A stretch of DNA of 64,000 bases from Leptobrachium leishanense (lineage: Eukaryota > Chordata > Amphibia > Anura > Megophryidae), in NCBI GenBank assembly GCA_009667805.1, contig CM019063.1, positions 413,268,626 to 413,332,625 of the forward strand, given 5' to 3'. Positions 24,628-38,724 of the stretch are shown here, in pieces. Position numbers and translations under genes: made by a program. Under the pieces are notes generated by a model that did not search any database, was not told the DNA's origin, and worked only from the letters and a program-made list of their open reading frames with translations. The number at the start of each line of letters is the position of its first letter. The stretch's first letter is position 1.

Positions 24628-25200
24628 AAAGGGGGGTTTGTGAGGGTCCTGAGAATGAGCAACAGCACTAGTGGCCTGCTCTAAGGTGGGGGCCCGCTCA
24701 GGTCTCACAAGGTTTTAGCTTGCTTGTGCCATTACAGGGATGAATGTTCCATATGCAAATCAGCCTGCTCTCACCCAAAAAGGGTGGCCAGTACTGATTG
24801 CCAAGGACGTCATCCCTGCACGAGAGGTGCAGCAACCCCCGACGATCGTTTCGGCCTTGTTAGGCCTCGTCAGGAGGGTATAGCTGACACCTCTCTAGGC
24901 ACACCAAGCAAGAGGTCCACATCTGGATGACCCTGTAGACTAATAGTGAAGAAAAGGGGGGGTTTGTGAGGCTTCTGAGAACGAGCAACAGCACTAGTGG
25001 CCTGCTCTACGGTGGGTGCCCGCTCAGGTCTAACAAGGTTTTAGCTTGCTTGTGCCATTACAGGGATGAATGCTCCACATGCAAATCAGCCTGCTTTCAC
25101 CCAGAAAGGGTGGCCAGTACTGACTGCCAAGGACGTCATTCCTGCACGAGAGGTGCAGCAACCCCCGACGATCGTTTCGGCCTTATTAGGCCTCGTCAAG
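24628..25200 (+). repeat. 330-bp repeat, two tandem units
   Basis: Unit 1 (about 24628-24955) and unit 2 (about 24956-25200, cut short after GGCCTCGTCA) match the repeat at 7563-8165. Each has ATGCAAAT, a CTGCACGAGAGGTGCAG mini-hairpin and CGATCGTTTCGGCCTT...AGGCCTCGTCA. The small open frames inside are not genes. Confidence 0.75.
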
Positions 25201-26385
25201 TTAGAATTAAACTGTAGCATTTTTTTTCACTTGAACAAGACAATATTTCAAAACAAATATTGGTCGAAATTTGCTGATATTTTTCTTTACAAAAATCTAA
25301 AGATAAAACTAAATTGAGCCCATGGTTCCCAGTGTTCTTCTGCCATCTCAGCTGCATGAATGAGCTTGTGCAGAGCACATGGCATGGTCACATTTGGCTT
25401 CATGGAGTCCTATGGATTCCAAGCGACGCCAGGAGTGGCAGTGCACTGGCTGAAAGAGTGGATACGCTGGTTCAGGTGTAATAGAGCCAGTAACCGGGAG
25501 CTGCTAAGGGTTATCGGCTTGCGATGATTTTTCCCATTGGTGGCTCCCCGTTCTTTTTTGTTGATTGCGCTACATTTAAATATTTGGTCCAGGATTTTTT
25601 TACATCTTTATACATAACTCATAATTTGTTTAGTATTTACTCTTTCAATTTTACTATTTTATTTTACTACCTTAAACAAGGCAAATGTTCACTAATTCAT
25701 ATTACTGAATTCATTTCTTCATTTTCCAGTCTATCATAACTTCTACATTCTGCAAAAAGATAAATAATGTAACAGTATGATGGAAATGACTTTGGGAAAG
25801 AACATCAGATTATGTTCGTGTGAGAATTTCATTCCACTTTCCTTCAAATTAACTCTTGTAGAATAAAGTGATCTCTTTATGGGAAGATCAGATGGGCACA
25901 GTAATGTCAAATAATCACAAAATCACTGACACATAAACAATCAAGTGGATGCAATAAATTAAGCAAATGCAGATTTAGACAGTTTATAAGTTAAATGTGA
26001 GCAGATGTTACATGTTTGGGAAACATGTTTATGTAGATTAGGATTTCTGTTCCCTTGATTTGGGTTATCTACACGTGGTCTTCAATTCAGATATCCTGAA
26101 TGAAGGAAACAGAAATGATAGTTTTACTTGAGTAATGAAGAGAAAAATAAAATCTTGACTGGAGAGCAGAATAGAATTGTAACCATACGTGTGTGTGCAT
26201 GTACCCATTTCTTGACTATTATATATTTCATTGTTGTTTCCAGGAAGAACAACATTTTGGTATTATACTCAAATTTCATTTTTTTTTCACGCAAATGTTT
26301 TTAATGAATTCTATAAAACCAGTTTAAGCTGATAAATGGGGCTGATAGTATTGTTCTTATGAAACAATTTTTAATACTTAACCCT
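25201..26385. other. Intergenic, one repeat fragment
   Basis: A fragment near 25395-25425 carries CATGGAGTCCTATGGATTCC. The rest is AT-rich without recognised features. Confidence 0.45.
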
Positions 26386-26389
26386 TTCA

Positions 26390-27080
26390 ATACCAAGGAC
26401 CAGATCACAACAAGGATTCAAAGCACAGCACTCAAGCCGTGGACCATAAAGACTTGAGTGCTGCACTTAACTTTACATCATCATATTTCTTCCGAGATGC
26501 AAGCTCAGCTTGCATTTCGGATGTAGCGTCTGCATACTGTACATTAACATCTCCTATACTTTGTATGAGAGATGTTAATGTGTCCCTAGCAGATGGAGAA
26601 GGAGCTTAATCCAGCCTGCTCCTTCTTCATCTGCACCTAGCGTTATTCTTAAAATAATGATTTTCACACGCTGGTTTCTAGTGATTGCACTACAGCACAA
26701 TCACTTAACACATTAATGTAACCTCACCCAAATCCCATACTCACCTCCGATCCCTCATTGCAGAGAGGAGCGCGATCCACTGCTTTCTCGCTTCGTGGGA
26801 AGAGGAACACTGGGAGCAAATAGTTCCCAGTTCTCTTCCCTATATCCCTACAATTCCCCGGGTCAGATCTCACTCACGGATGCTCTTGCAGAGCTAGTGG
26901 GAGATTGTGTCCATCTACATGGAGTCCTAAGGACTCCTGGAGGTGATAACACTGCGGCGCTTGGTGCCACTGGTGTTATGAAGTTTTGCTCATAAGTATT
27001 ATGACTCGAGCTGCTGGCAAAGCATCGTGGTCATAATACAGATGTTAAAGGCGAGGCACAAATGGAACAGCAGATGTGAA
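26390..27080. mobile_element. Diverged relative of the 15573-16777 element
   Basis: It begins near AAGGACCAGATCACAACAAG and ends near ATCGTGGTCATAATACAG/TTAAAGGCGAGGCACAAA. The interior shares the AGATGGAGAAGGAGC, CACAATCACTTAACAC and GTTCCCAGT blocks, and TGGAGTCCTAAGGACTCC at 26920-26937. Ends are approximate. Confidence 0.5.
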
Positions 27081-27413
27081 CATTGTCCAGCCCCAAGTGC
27101 TTTTCTATAAAAGCACTGTCAGGACCCAGTGGTTGTAGGGAAAATGACTTTCCAGTAACCACACACAAAGTATATACAGAGGCATCCCACTGTATATGTT
27201 TGTTGTAGGTAAGCCCTATTTGACCGGCAAGATTTGCTACTACAATTACATTATAGTGTGAGCTTCTTGCCCTGACATTTCAGTGCATGTTCTAAAGCCC
27301 ATTTGCAGACAAATTTAATTTGCAATGAATGAAATAACTTTACATTGCTTCAGAATTGATCCTCATCGACTATGCTCGATTTCTGGGCACCAGCAGGTGC
27401 TTTTAAAAATTAA

Positions 27414-27577
27414 TAGGTCTAATCACTAAAGGGTGAAGTGAGGAGAATTGTCAGGAGAAGAGAATGATCTAGACCAAATAACAGATTTGGAAAGTGAGAT
27501 AAAGGGGAGAATTTTTTTGGTTTGGCTATTTTGACCTAGAATTTTCACTTTAATTCTCCTTTTAGTGACTAGACCTG
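27414..27577. mobile_element. Short MITE (family B, AGGTCTAATCACT ends), copy 2
   Basis: Inverted ends AGGTCTAATCACTAAAGG and TTTTAGTGACTAGACCTG with TA after the right end. The interior matches 8970-9143, including AGATAAAGGGGAGAATTTTT. Confidence 0.75.
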
Positions 27578-27819
27578 TAAGTATACTCAAATCTTGGAAG
27601 CAAAGGGGTTAATCTTTGAGTTTTCATTGGCCCGATTTATTCTAGTTGAAATTCATTAAAAATCCTGTATTCGTGGATACGCACTCATATAGCTCTGTAT
27701 AAAACTCTCCCATCAGCATAGAATAACCTTCAGCGTAAACGGGCAGACTCGCAGCCCATGCATTTCTTCTTTGCTGCCTCTCTCATATACATGCGTCAGT
27801 GAAAAGTTAACTATTTAGA

Positions 27820-28798
27820 TACGAAGTGCCCCCCCCCACCCCTGGTTCGGAGGCATGTAGCAATTTGTTGACTTTTCACTTGGCCTATTTTGGAACGGCG
27901 GTCGGCGGAGTGATTGCAAAGGAAGACTGGGAGACTTTTTCCCCCCAGTCTCTCTCTGTTCCTAGTGTCCAGAAGCAGCGGATCGAGCCGCTGTTCTTGT
28001 CGCGGGATGAGAGGCGAGTATGTGATTTTTGGGGTATTTGTAGCTGATGATAACTGATTCTGCAGAAGCGGAATCAGCGCCAGCTCCTAGCTGTGGGTAA
28101 CTTTTGAGTTAACCGCAGCAAGGCGTAATTATCGTTAGGACTTTGTAATCCTAACGCTAATTAACTCTTTGCGCTCCCCATGTTAATCATCGGGAGCTCA
28201 AAGTAAAATAAGCTCTGGCTGAAAAGCGCAAGCTCCGAAACACTAATGGGTTCTTAACCCGTTAGCATTCAGAATGTAATATGGTCGGCCCGCGCTAGGG
28301 CCACTCAACCTAACGTTAACACTCATACAGCTGAGCACTAAGGCTAGGGTCAGACTAGCGCAGTTTTAACGTGCGTTTAGCCGCACAAAATCACGGCCGT
28401 ACTAGCAGCAAATGACGTCCAATGCCGGGGAACATACGACGAACGGCCGCACGAAAGTTCGTCCGCGCAACGCAAGTGGCCAACGAACGCATTTTTTCGA
28501 GAACGTCAAACCGCTACTACTGACGTACAGAGTGCGCTGCGTCCGCTAGCGGCGTGTGTGTGTGATTAGGAGACGTCAGACGCTGCTAATGTCCGGCTAA
28601 CATAACGTCCAGACGCAAAAAGTGTTTTATTGAGGATCCGTACAAAATCACGGACGAAGAAGCGCATCGTATGACCGCTATCGCGTATTCCGTGAAAAAA
28701 TACGTACGTTCGTTCGACCGCACTTTTTCACGGGCAACGTGAAAAATGTGTTCGTCTGACCCTAGCCTAACATTAGCGATAACTATGTAATAGGGCCC
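27820..28798. mobile_element. GGGCCC-type element containing a Harbinger-like MITE
   Basis: The blocks AGAAGCAGCGGATCGAGCC, GTTAGGACTTTGTAATCCTA and GCGCTCCCCATGTTAATC match the element at 12000-13115. The right end is GTAATAGGGCCC near 28797. The left end is uncertain. A MITE at 28342-28767 is inserted in it. Confidence 0.5.
28342..28767. mobile_element. Harbinger-like MITE, copy 2 (TAA target)
   Basis: A 426-bp element with inverted ends GGCTAGGGTCAGACTAGCG and TCGTCTGACCCTAGCC, flanked by TAA (28339-28341 and 28768-28770). CpG-rich interior. The minus frame at 28586-28900 runs out of the element and is not a gene. Confidence 0.75.
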
Positions 28799-28799
28799 G

Positions 28800-29390
28800 T
28801 AACCTTTAGGCAGAGATTGCACGCTTACCCTTTCCAGAGCTTCTCCGTGTAAGCTCCGATTGTTAGGCCTCGGTGCCCATTCAAGGCTGACACCCACCAT
28901 TCTTTTTCCGGCACTGGTCCTGGGGAGGAATGAGGTTAGATGCTAATCAGCCAAAAGGAAGAATGAGGCTTGTAGCGGAATAAAATAAAGGAATTATTAC
29001 ACAATAAGAACACATTATTCAGAGAATAAATTCATAAAATAAATAAAAAGTAATGGGTCCAAAAGAAGGGTTTCCCCTAAGGTCCCAATGTTCCTGAGAC
29101 ACGTTAGAGCTAATTTCTTAATTTTTTCAGCAGCCTTTCTTACAGTTTCTTTTTGAGAATGCAAATTGTGCACATTTCTGAAAATGCAATTCATTTTCTT
29201 TCCGAGACCATTACTCCTAGATATGAATCTTGCATACATATAGGCGACCAACCATAATTGCTTTCTCTTTACTGTGGCCTTAGGTTTATTAATATTATTG
29301 TCATCATTTATATAGCCCCAACAGTATCCGCAGCGCTTTACAATATCCAAAGGGAACGAGATACAGGTAAACGGAGATAGGATGGAAACA
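28800..29390. other. Intergenic with dispersed-repeat fragment
   Basis: 29290-29350 contains TATCCGCAGCGCTTTACAAT, the head of the dispersed repeat seen at 21447 and 40612. The minus frame at 29015-29350 overlaps it and has no known domain. Confidence 0.45.
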
Positions 29391-29394
29391 CTTG

Positions 29395-29575
29395 CAGGGT
29401 TATTCAGACAGGGGTGAAACTCAGGAGAATGACTGGAGAAGTGAAAATTCTAGGTCAAAATAGCCGAACCAGAAAAATTCTCCCATTTATCTCACTTTCC
29501 AAATTGACTATTTGGTCTAGATTGTTCATTCTCCTGCCAATTCTCCTGATTTTAACCTTTCTCTGAATAACCCTG
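29395..29575. mobile_element. Short MITE (family B interior, GGGTTATTCAGA ends)
   Basis: A 181-bp element with ends CAGGGTTATTCAGACAGGGG and TTTCTCTGAATAACCCTG, then TA. It is an intact example of the element that is interrupted at 31547-33590. Confidence 0.8.
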
Positions 29576-29579
29576 TAGG

Positions 29580-30335
29580 TGTAGAGGGCCCTGCTCATAG
29601 GAGATTATCTTCATTCATTCTTCTTGTCTGTCCCATTTTTCTATGGTGGGTTCGGCCTGTGATTAGAGACAAGCACCGACATAAAAAAGTACGAACCAGC
29701 CCAAGTTCAACAGTTAATAGAAACAGCATGCTTCAGATTAGGGCTTGCATCTTACCTTTACTCTGCTTCAAGCATTGCTGATAATATCTCTCCTTATATG
29801 ACATCATCAAATGGATGTATTGGTGGATAATGAGCCCCATGCGTAGTCCGGTACATGAATGAATTCATTTATGACATGTTTTTTGTACTTCGTAATTTAT
29901 TTTCGGGTGTTTGGGGATGAGTCTGGCAAACCTCATTTTCTAATTTCATATTTAAATTCTGATTAATTTAGTGCCTTAACAAACTTTAATTAACTCCTTA
30001 ACTGTCACTCTGTGCAGTGGGTGCCTTATGACCACATCTGGCTTATTTGTCCTCGAAGGAACCCCTTTCATATGAGATCTGTTATATGTAATTATTTATA
30101 TTCAATTCATATGAGTTGTGTAAAGAAATTAGTAACTTTATCCCATTAAGTCATTTTATTTTCTAACTTTTTAATTTGATTCTTATTCAGATCTATGCAC
30201 AAAACCTATGACATTGGTTTAGTTATGACGATCCAATTTTGGAAGTTCTACATGTCATCAAAGTTCAAAATAAATAAAACATAATGCAATTTTTTGTATA
30301 GATCCTGCAGCAATGCAGATTTACTTGCAATTTCG
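29580..30335. other. Unique-looking DNA upstream of the zinc-finger exons
   Basis: No exon with zinc-finger codons is visible here. AT-rich. Confidence 0.45.
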
Positions 30336-30337
30336 GG

Positions 30338-31292
<955 letters not shown>

Positions 31293-31604
31293 TGACGTTA
31301 GAAAACATGTTATATTTAAATTGGAACAGTGTTTTGGTATGTAATTAAAGTTCATAGATCATAATATGTATGCGTGAATCTTTTGAAATCTATTTTAATC
31401 TATGGAAATGCTTGAAAAAGATTGAGATATCATACTGTATAAAACAATATTAGTGGTTTCCTGATTACAATTAGATATTTTATAGGAAGTTTATCAAGCT
31501 TCATGGCAGCCTTTTAAGTATGTGCCTTAGAACATGTAAATTCATACAGGGTTATTCAGAGAGAGGTGAAAACCAGGAGAATGACTGGAGAAGTGAAAAT
31601 TCTA

Positions 31605-33464
31605 GCAGGGTTATTCAAAGAGAGCTGATCTGGCCCCGAAATGTAACCGACACTGAAATTCAGCATACGGCTACATTTCCTGGCCATTCAGGTATTCAGA
31701 GAGCAGGCAGTTCGCCAAATTGTGACAAATTGCCTGCACATACGGTGCCTGTTCGGTGCCTGTTCGAGGGCAGTGAATCCCCATAGAGAAACAATGCTTC
31801 GTCTATTCAGAGAACACCGAACAGCTGTGAAAAGTTACCGAAATGCCCTGCTGTTCGGTGGTTTTGTGACAGACGCCGCTACTCGGAGGGAGTAGATCTG
31901 CCTTAGGTGCCGGGGTTGCTCTGCTGTGAGCAGCGGTAGCGAGCCGGCGTCAGGTCCCTTGCTGGAATATATTGAGTCAGCCAGGAGGTAATACTTAGCA
32001 GACAGTCCCTCTTCCCAAATACTCGTTGAGACGCAGTATAGGTTAAGCAAGTTGGTTTATTGTAAAACAGCACATACACGGTCCATTTATATGGTACAGT
32101 CCCATTGTTCTCTCCCATGCCGGCCCCCAGACACCCCGGCGCCAGTTCTGCCTCTGCCTCTAGCCCAGGCCCCTTTTGTATGCTTAATAGGGTCCCAACT
32201 CTTGGTGCCACACTGTCTGGCCCGCCCAGGGCTGCTTTCCACCTGGGAAATTCCACCCCCTGGAGTGCGAGCTCTTACTCCGGCGCCGGATCTCCTCTGC
32301 AGCTGGGAAACCCGACCTGAGTCCAGTGGCTGATTGGGGGGTGATCTCGGTGGCGCTCCTCTCTAGAACTCACCCCGCAGTGGCACCATGTTCCCAGGGC
32401 CCCTCTGCCCAAAAAGCACTCTGGTGACAAGTACAGGGGCTGAGCGGTGCAGGGTGCAAGGAATGTCGGCTGTGCTTGGTCTCGGCCAGTGGCAGCTGCA
32501 GCCGGGCTGCGCTGGACAGATAAACTCTGATGGCTGGGCAAGGCAGATTTGGCAAAGAACTAATAAACATATGGGCACAAATTGTACTAACGAATTCTAC
32601 ACTTGGGGGAACGAAAACTGGGCAATTTAGGTGTTATTAAATTGTAAAGGTTTACAGGTGCGGGGAATTGCGAGGGGAAACACAATACACACAGGGATCA
32701 TAAAGACATCAATTGTATAAAAACATTTTAACATGGAACCAACGAACTTTCAACGTTTTATGGGTTAATAAATTGAAGGTGACGGCTGTTCTGTCACTGG
32801 TTTCATTTGACAGGTTTATTCAGGAGAATCCCATAGGCTTCAATGTTAAAAATATTTCCGTTTTAATCCAATATCTAATAAACCGTTTATCATTTTATTC
32901 TGCAGTAAAAAGTCTCTTTATATATAGATTTTTTTTGGATCTTTTAGGCATTTTTTTCCGTGGTTTTTTGCAAACTTTTTTTCCCGTTTTTTGTTTTTTT
33001 TAATCGCATTTTCTTTTTTCTGTAACAGAACGTTTTATTATCATTCATTGGATCTTATGTGTAAATTTCAGACATTTTCGTTCAGTAGTTTTTTTGCAAA
33101 GAGTGTTTCAATTTTGAAACTTTAAGGCATACTTTTTTTCCCCCCCAACTCTTTCGTCTTCTTGTCGGCTTTTTCCAGCGGCTGTTCTGCGCTGTGATCG
33201 GCGGCTAGTCGGCTTTTTCTGGCGTGTTCGGCGGGGTTAATCCAGCTGTTTCTGCGTGTTTCGGTGAGTGTTCAGTGAATGTTCGGTGAGTGTTCGGCGA
33301 GTGTTCGGCGGGTTTGCGGCAAGTATTCCCTGCACTACGGGGGCCCTGCGGTGCTTGCTGAATACTGGGTCGGCGAACTAGGAATCGCCAAATCGCCCCG
33401 AAGTGCAGGGAACGAAAAGTCACCGAATGTGCGGTGACTTTTCAGATCTCTTTGAATAACCCTT
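31605..33464. mobile_element. Family A MITE, copy 3, nested in a short MITE
   Basis: Inverted ends CAGGGTTATTCAAAGAGAG and CTCTTTGAATAACCCTT, inserted at the TA of ATTCTA (31603-31604; the right copy is TT). The interior matches the other family A copies but is itself interrupted by the LTR-like insert at 31865-32797. Excluding this insert it is about 0.93 kb, the usual size for this family. Confidence 0.8.
31865..32797 (-). mobile_element. Solo LTR-like insertion
   Basis: A 933-bp, GC-rich insert within the family A MITE, flanked by TGGTTT (31859-31864 and 32798-32803). Its ends TGTGACAG and CTGTCAC are inverted. On the minus strand an ATATAAAT TATA-like box (about 32092) lies about 30 bp before an AATAAA (about 32064), the order expected for the U3-R-U5 of an LTR. 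No gag or pol frame is present. I infer a solo LTR of a retrotransposon or endogenous retrovirus. The class is not resolved, and the open frames inside are not proteins. Confidence 0.6.
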
Positions 33465-33654
33465 TTGGTCAAAATAGCTGATTTAGAAAGTGAGATAAAT
33501 GGGAGAATTTTTCTGGTTTGGCTATTTTGACCTACAATTTTCACTTCTCCAGTCAGTCTCCGCGTTTTTACCTCTCTCTGAATAACCCTGTAAGTATGCC
33601 TAAAAACTTTGGACCCTAGCACTGGCTGGCTCAGCACCTGCAGATCAGACGTAA

Positions 33655-34692
33655 GGGGTTATTCAGAGAGAGCCAATCTGACCCCGAAATGGGCCTGAAC
33701 AGGGAATTTCGCCGTATGGTGACATTTCGGGGCCATTCTGCTATTCAGAGAGCAGGCAGTTCGCCAAATTTTGGAGACTGCCAACAAGTACCGGCTGGGT
33801 GGAGTAGAGGTAACATCACTGCTCTGTGTGGAGAGAGCCTGTGGAGTCATGGGTTTGATTCCGACGAGCACCTCTCCAGTAAGTGTCCTTGGGCAAGACA
33901 CCTAACGGTACATACTCGCCACCCAGGACATACTTGAAAACTAGAGAAATCTCAATGTATCCTTCCTGGTAAAATGCTTTCTGAAAAAAAAAGTACAGTG
34001 CCTGTGTGAAGGCAGTGAAATCCCCCATAGAGAAGCAATGGTCAACCTATTCAGAGAACACCGAACAGCAGTGAAAAGTTGCCGAATTGACCTGCTGTTC
34101 GGTGTTTTCATTCAGCAGGTTTATTCAGGCGAACCCCATAGGCTTCAATGTTAAAAATATCCCCGTTTTTATTCAATATCTAATAAACCATTTATTATTT
34201 TAATCTGCAGTAAAAAGTCTCTTATCTATTGATTTTTTTTTTTTCTTTTCTTTTTTCTGTAACAGACCTTTTTATTATCATTCATAGGACCTTATACCTA
34301 AATTTCAGGCATTTTTGCTCAGTAGCTTTTTGCAAACAGCATTTCAATTTTGACACTTTCAATTGTTTTCTTCTTTTTTTTTTGTACCCCATTCGTCAGT
34401 TTGTTGGCTTTTTCCGGTGGCTGGTCTGCGCTGTGTTCGGTGGCGCGTCGGCTTTTTCTGGACGTCTTTTTTTGCGGTGGTTTGAGTTATCCGATACTTC
34501 GGATTGTATCTGATGCCTTTTTTGGTGGGTTTTCGGCAGTTTTGCGGCGGTTTTGTGGCAGATTGGCACTTCAGGGACCTTGTGGTGAATTTTGATTTCA
34601 CCACATGGTGGGGAAATTTGATTCCCCGAAGTGCAGCGAACGGGAGACCACCGAAATGTCTGCGACATTTTGATGCTCTCTGAATGACCCCC
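33655..34692. mobile_element. Family A MITE, copy 4, with SINE insertion
   Basis: The ends AGGGGTTATTCAGAGAGAGC and GCTCTCTGAATGACCCCCA are flanked by TA. The interior matches copies 1-3. A tRNA-like SINE occupies 33792-33990. Confidence 0.75.
33792..33990 (+). mobile_element. tRNA-derived SINE
   Basis: About 199 bp flanked by AAGTAC (33786-33791 and 33991-33996) and ending in an A-run. An A-box-like TGGAGTAGAGGT near the start and a B-box-like GGTTTGATTCC about 60 bp later mark the RNA polymerase III promoter of a tRNA-type head. The next block, GTCCTTGGGCAAGACACCTAA, resembles the conserved central region of vertebrate V-type SINEs (recalled, not searched). It is absent from the other family A MITE copies, so it is a true insertion. 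Confidence 0.75.
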
Positions 34693-35454
34693 ATACGGTT
34701 TACCCCTGTTAGTGTGCCTAATCCAAGGTAGGCGCTTTATTTCTTTCTAGCCTCAGACGGAAATGCAGCACAAAATGATACTTGCAGAAGCACAGCGTGC
34801 CACCATGAGAATCGGACTCCATGGAGATCTTTGTGTCCAGGCTCCAAACTCTGCACATACTCGCACTCATGCGATTTCGCAGGAGCTCTGGATGAATCAC
34901 AGTGGGAGATTGGGAATTATTTGTTCCCAGTCTCACTCTTTTCCCAATGAGAGGAAACTGTAGGGATACGCTGTAATTGAGGCTCAGGCTCATCTTGAAC
35001 CAACAGTCGAATAGCAATATCCGGCGATAAGATCACTTTGAGACGTTATGTATAATATCTCAAGAAGTTCTCTTATCACTAACAATAGAATAGTGCCCAT
35101 TGGTCATAAGCACCCCTGTACAAACTATGAATTTTAGCCTTCTCATATGCACTGATTATATGCTATTTATTTTTGCAGATTCTCATAACCTTTGACTCCA
35201 GCTCTAGTTTCCCATCAATGCTAAGCGTACTCCATCTTTTCCTATGGTGGTGGGGCACTTGGTCCTACTTTCAACCTACTTTTGAAGCAAAGATTGCACC
35301 TACTTTTTTCAGTGTTAATCTGACCTGTACAAGGAAGGAAGAGTTGCATATATTATTGACATATTGTTATACCCTTGTGTAAGCACCATTACATTAGAAT
35401 ATATTTTCTGCAGTTCACTATAAATTCACAGATCTATTCACTACAAGGTGAATC

Positions 35455-35540
35455 TCTGGAGAATTGACAGGAGAAGAGAACAATCTAGACCAAATAGCAG
35501 ATTTGGAAAGTGAGATAAATTTGAGAATTTTTCTTCTCTT
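35455..35540. mobile_element. Half of a short MITE (family B)
   Basis: The left half only: ATTCACTACAAGGTGAATCTC, GACAGGAGAAGAGAACAATC, TTTGGAAAGTGAGATAAAT. The matching right arm is absent. Confidence 0.65.
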
Positions 35541-35634
35541 TATACAGCAAGATTAAAGTTACAATGAGATTCCCTGAGTATGGTTTTTAATCCCTAGAAT
35601 TTGCACCTTTAAATACAGTCACATGAAACATGTA

Positions 35635-37252
<1,618 letters not shown>

Positions 37253-37376
37253 TAACATCAAACCATGGTTTATTTTAATAATTATTATTTTTTAAATTTA
37301 ATTTATTATTCTAATGTGCTCATTATGCTTTGTACATGAAACCTTTATATTCATGATGCTTTCACATTTTTGGCAG

Positions 37377-37541
37377 GTGTGTGATTTGTCCTTCAGCCTT
37401 AAAAAGATGTTGATACGACACAAGTTGACTCACAACCCCAATCGACCAATGGCCGAATGTCAGCTGTGCCACAAAAAGTTTACAAGGAACGACTATCTTA
37501 AAGTCCACATGGAGAATGTCCATGGAGAAACTGACAGTTAA
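37377..37541 (+). CDS. Terminal coding exon of the zinc-finger protein gene
   Basis: 165 bp. It starts right after TTTTTGGCAG (acceptor AG at 37375-37376), phase 0, and ends with TAA at 37539-37541. It encodes 54 residues. [19 protein letters not shown] completes finger 2, whose first cysteine is in the previous exon. Then comes an atypical linker NPNRPMAE, and finger 3 ([23 protein letters not shown]-x2-C-x12-H-x4-H) with a short GETDS tail. The linker and tail are not the TGEKP type and could identify the orthologue in a database. I recall similar ends in vertebrate BTB-type zinc-finger proteins but will not name one. It probably acts as a nuclear DNA-binding factor. No clear poly(A) signal was fixed downstream. 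Confidence 0.9.
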   Translation: MCDLSFSLKKMLIRHKLTHNPNRPMAECQLCHKKFTRNDYLKVHMENVHGETDS

Positions 37542-37676
37542 TATATGGTGATCATTGTATCGCAACATGTGTCAAACGGAGTCTCTCTAAATCCTTAAAT
37601 ATTTTCTTTTAGACCAAGAACTATGTGGAACATATACAATGGTTATAGACATTTATCAGTAGCAATGTATGTTCTA

Positions 37677-38559
37677 CACTGATGATGCACAACATTAAAG
37701 CCACTGAGAGATTAAATGGTTAACATCAATCATATCTGTACAGTGGCTCCTGTCAAGTGGTGGGATATATTACAAAGCAAGTGAGCAGTGAGTTCTTGAA
37801 TTTCATTTGTTGAAAGAAGAAAAAATGGGCAAGTGAAAAGATTGGAGTGACTTTGACAAAGGGTCAAATAGTGATAGCTAAATGACTGAATCGGAGCATC
37901 TCCCAAATGGCAAGTCTTTTGGGATGTTCCAAGTGTGCAGTGGTTAGGACCTACGACATTGGTTCAAGTAAGGACAGTAGTTGAACTGGCGTCAGGTTCT
38001 TGGGCGCCTAAGGATCACTTATGCACATAGGGAGTGAAGGCTAGCCTGTCTGTTCTGATAAAATGTAAAAGCTATTGTAGCTCAAACTGCTGAAAAATCG
38101 AATGCTGGCCATAATAGAAAGGTGTCATCACTCACATGACACATACCACCTACCTAGAGACCATTGCAGACCACATACACTGCTTCATGATAATCATGTT
38201 CCCTGATGGCAGTGGCCTCTTTCAAGAGTATAATGCGCACTGCAAAAACTGTTCATGAATGGTTTGAGGAGCAGGATAAAGATTTCAAGGTGTTGCTTTG
38301 GCCTCCAAAATCCACAAATTTCAGTCAGATTAAGCATTTGGTATGATGTGCTAAATCAAAAAATCTGATCCGTGGAGGCCCCTCCTTGCAACTTCCAGAC
38401 CTTAAAGGATCTGCTGCTATTGTCTTGGTGACTGATACCACAGGACATGTTCAGAGGTCTTGTGGAGTCCATGCCTCAACATATGAGAACTGTTTTCGCA
38501 GCAAGAGGGGGACTGACACGATATTAGGCAGGTGGATTTAACATTGTGGCTAATCAGTG
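37677..38559 (+). pseudogene. Tc1/mariner element relic with broken transposase
   Basis: Inverted ends CACTGATGATGCACAACATTAAA and TTTAACATTGTGGCTAATCAGTG lie between TA dinucleotides (37675, 38560). On the + strand a frame from ATGGGCAAGTGAAAAGATTGG reads as a transposase N-terminus with stops (MGK*KDWSDFDKGQIVIAK...). Near 38250-38340 another frame gives WFEEQDKDFKVLLWPPKSTNF, like the WPPxSPDLNP catalytic block with the acidic region decayed. It is 883 bp in all, so part of the coding region is deleted. The ends are of a type widespread in fish and amphibians (general knowledge). Confidence 0.7.
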
Positions 38560-38568
38560 TAAACATAC

Positions 38569-38700
38569 TGGGCGGTATTACAAAGATGGTGCTAACTTAG
38601 CCAGAACTGTTGTAAACTTACCGGGGCCATTATAGTCTATGGAGTTGTTAAGTTTACAACAGCTCTGGTTAAGTTAGCACCAACTTTGTAATACTGCCCA
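38569..38700. mobile_element. Hairpin MITE (family C), intact
   Basis: 132 bp, almost all stem. TGGGCGGTATTACAAAGATG pairs with CAACTTTGTAATACTGCCCA, and TTGTAAACTTA pairs with TAAGTTTACAA, around a GCCATTATAGTCTATGG loop. It begins 8 bp after the mariner relic. Relatives are 15509-16846 (split) and 60698-60823. Confidence 0.8.
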
Positions 38701-38724
38701 CTGACTTTAAGTACTGCCACTTAA

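Larger units (their letters stand above)
31547..33590. mobile_element. Short MITE (family B) split by a nested insertion
   Basis: The left piece is 31547-31604 (CAGGGTTATTCAGAGAGAGG ... GAAAATTCTA). The right piece is 33467-33590 (GGTCAAAATAGC ... CTCTGAATAACCCTG). TA flanks both outer ends (31545 and 33591). Joined, they match the intact copy at 29395-29575 base for base around GAAAATTCTA|GGTCAAAATAG. Confidence 0.85.
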
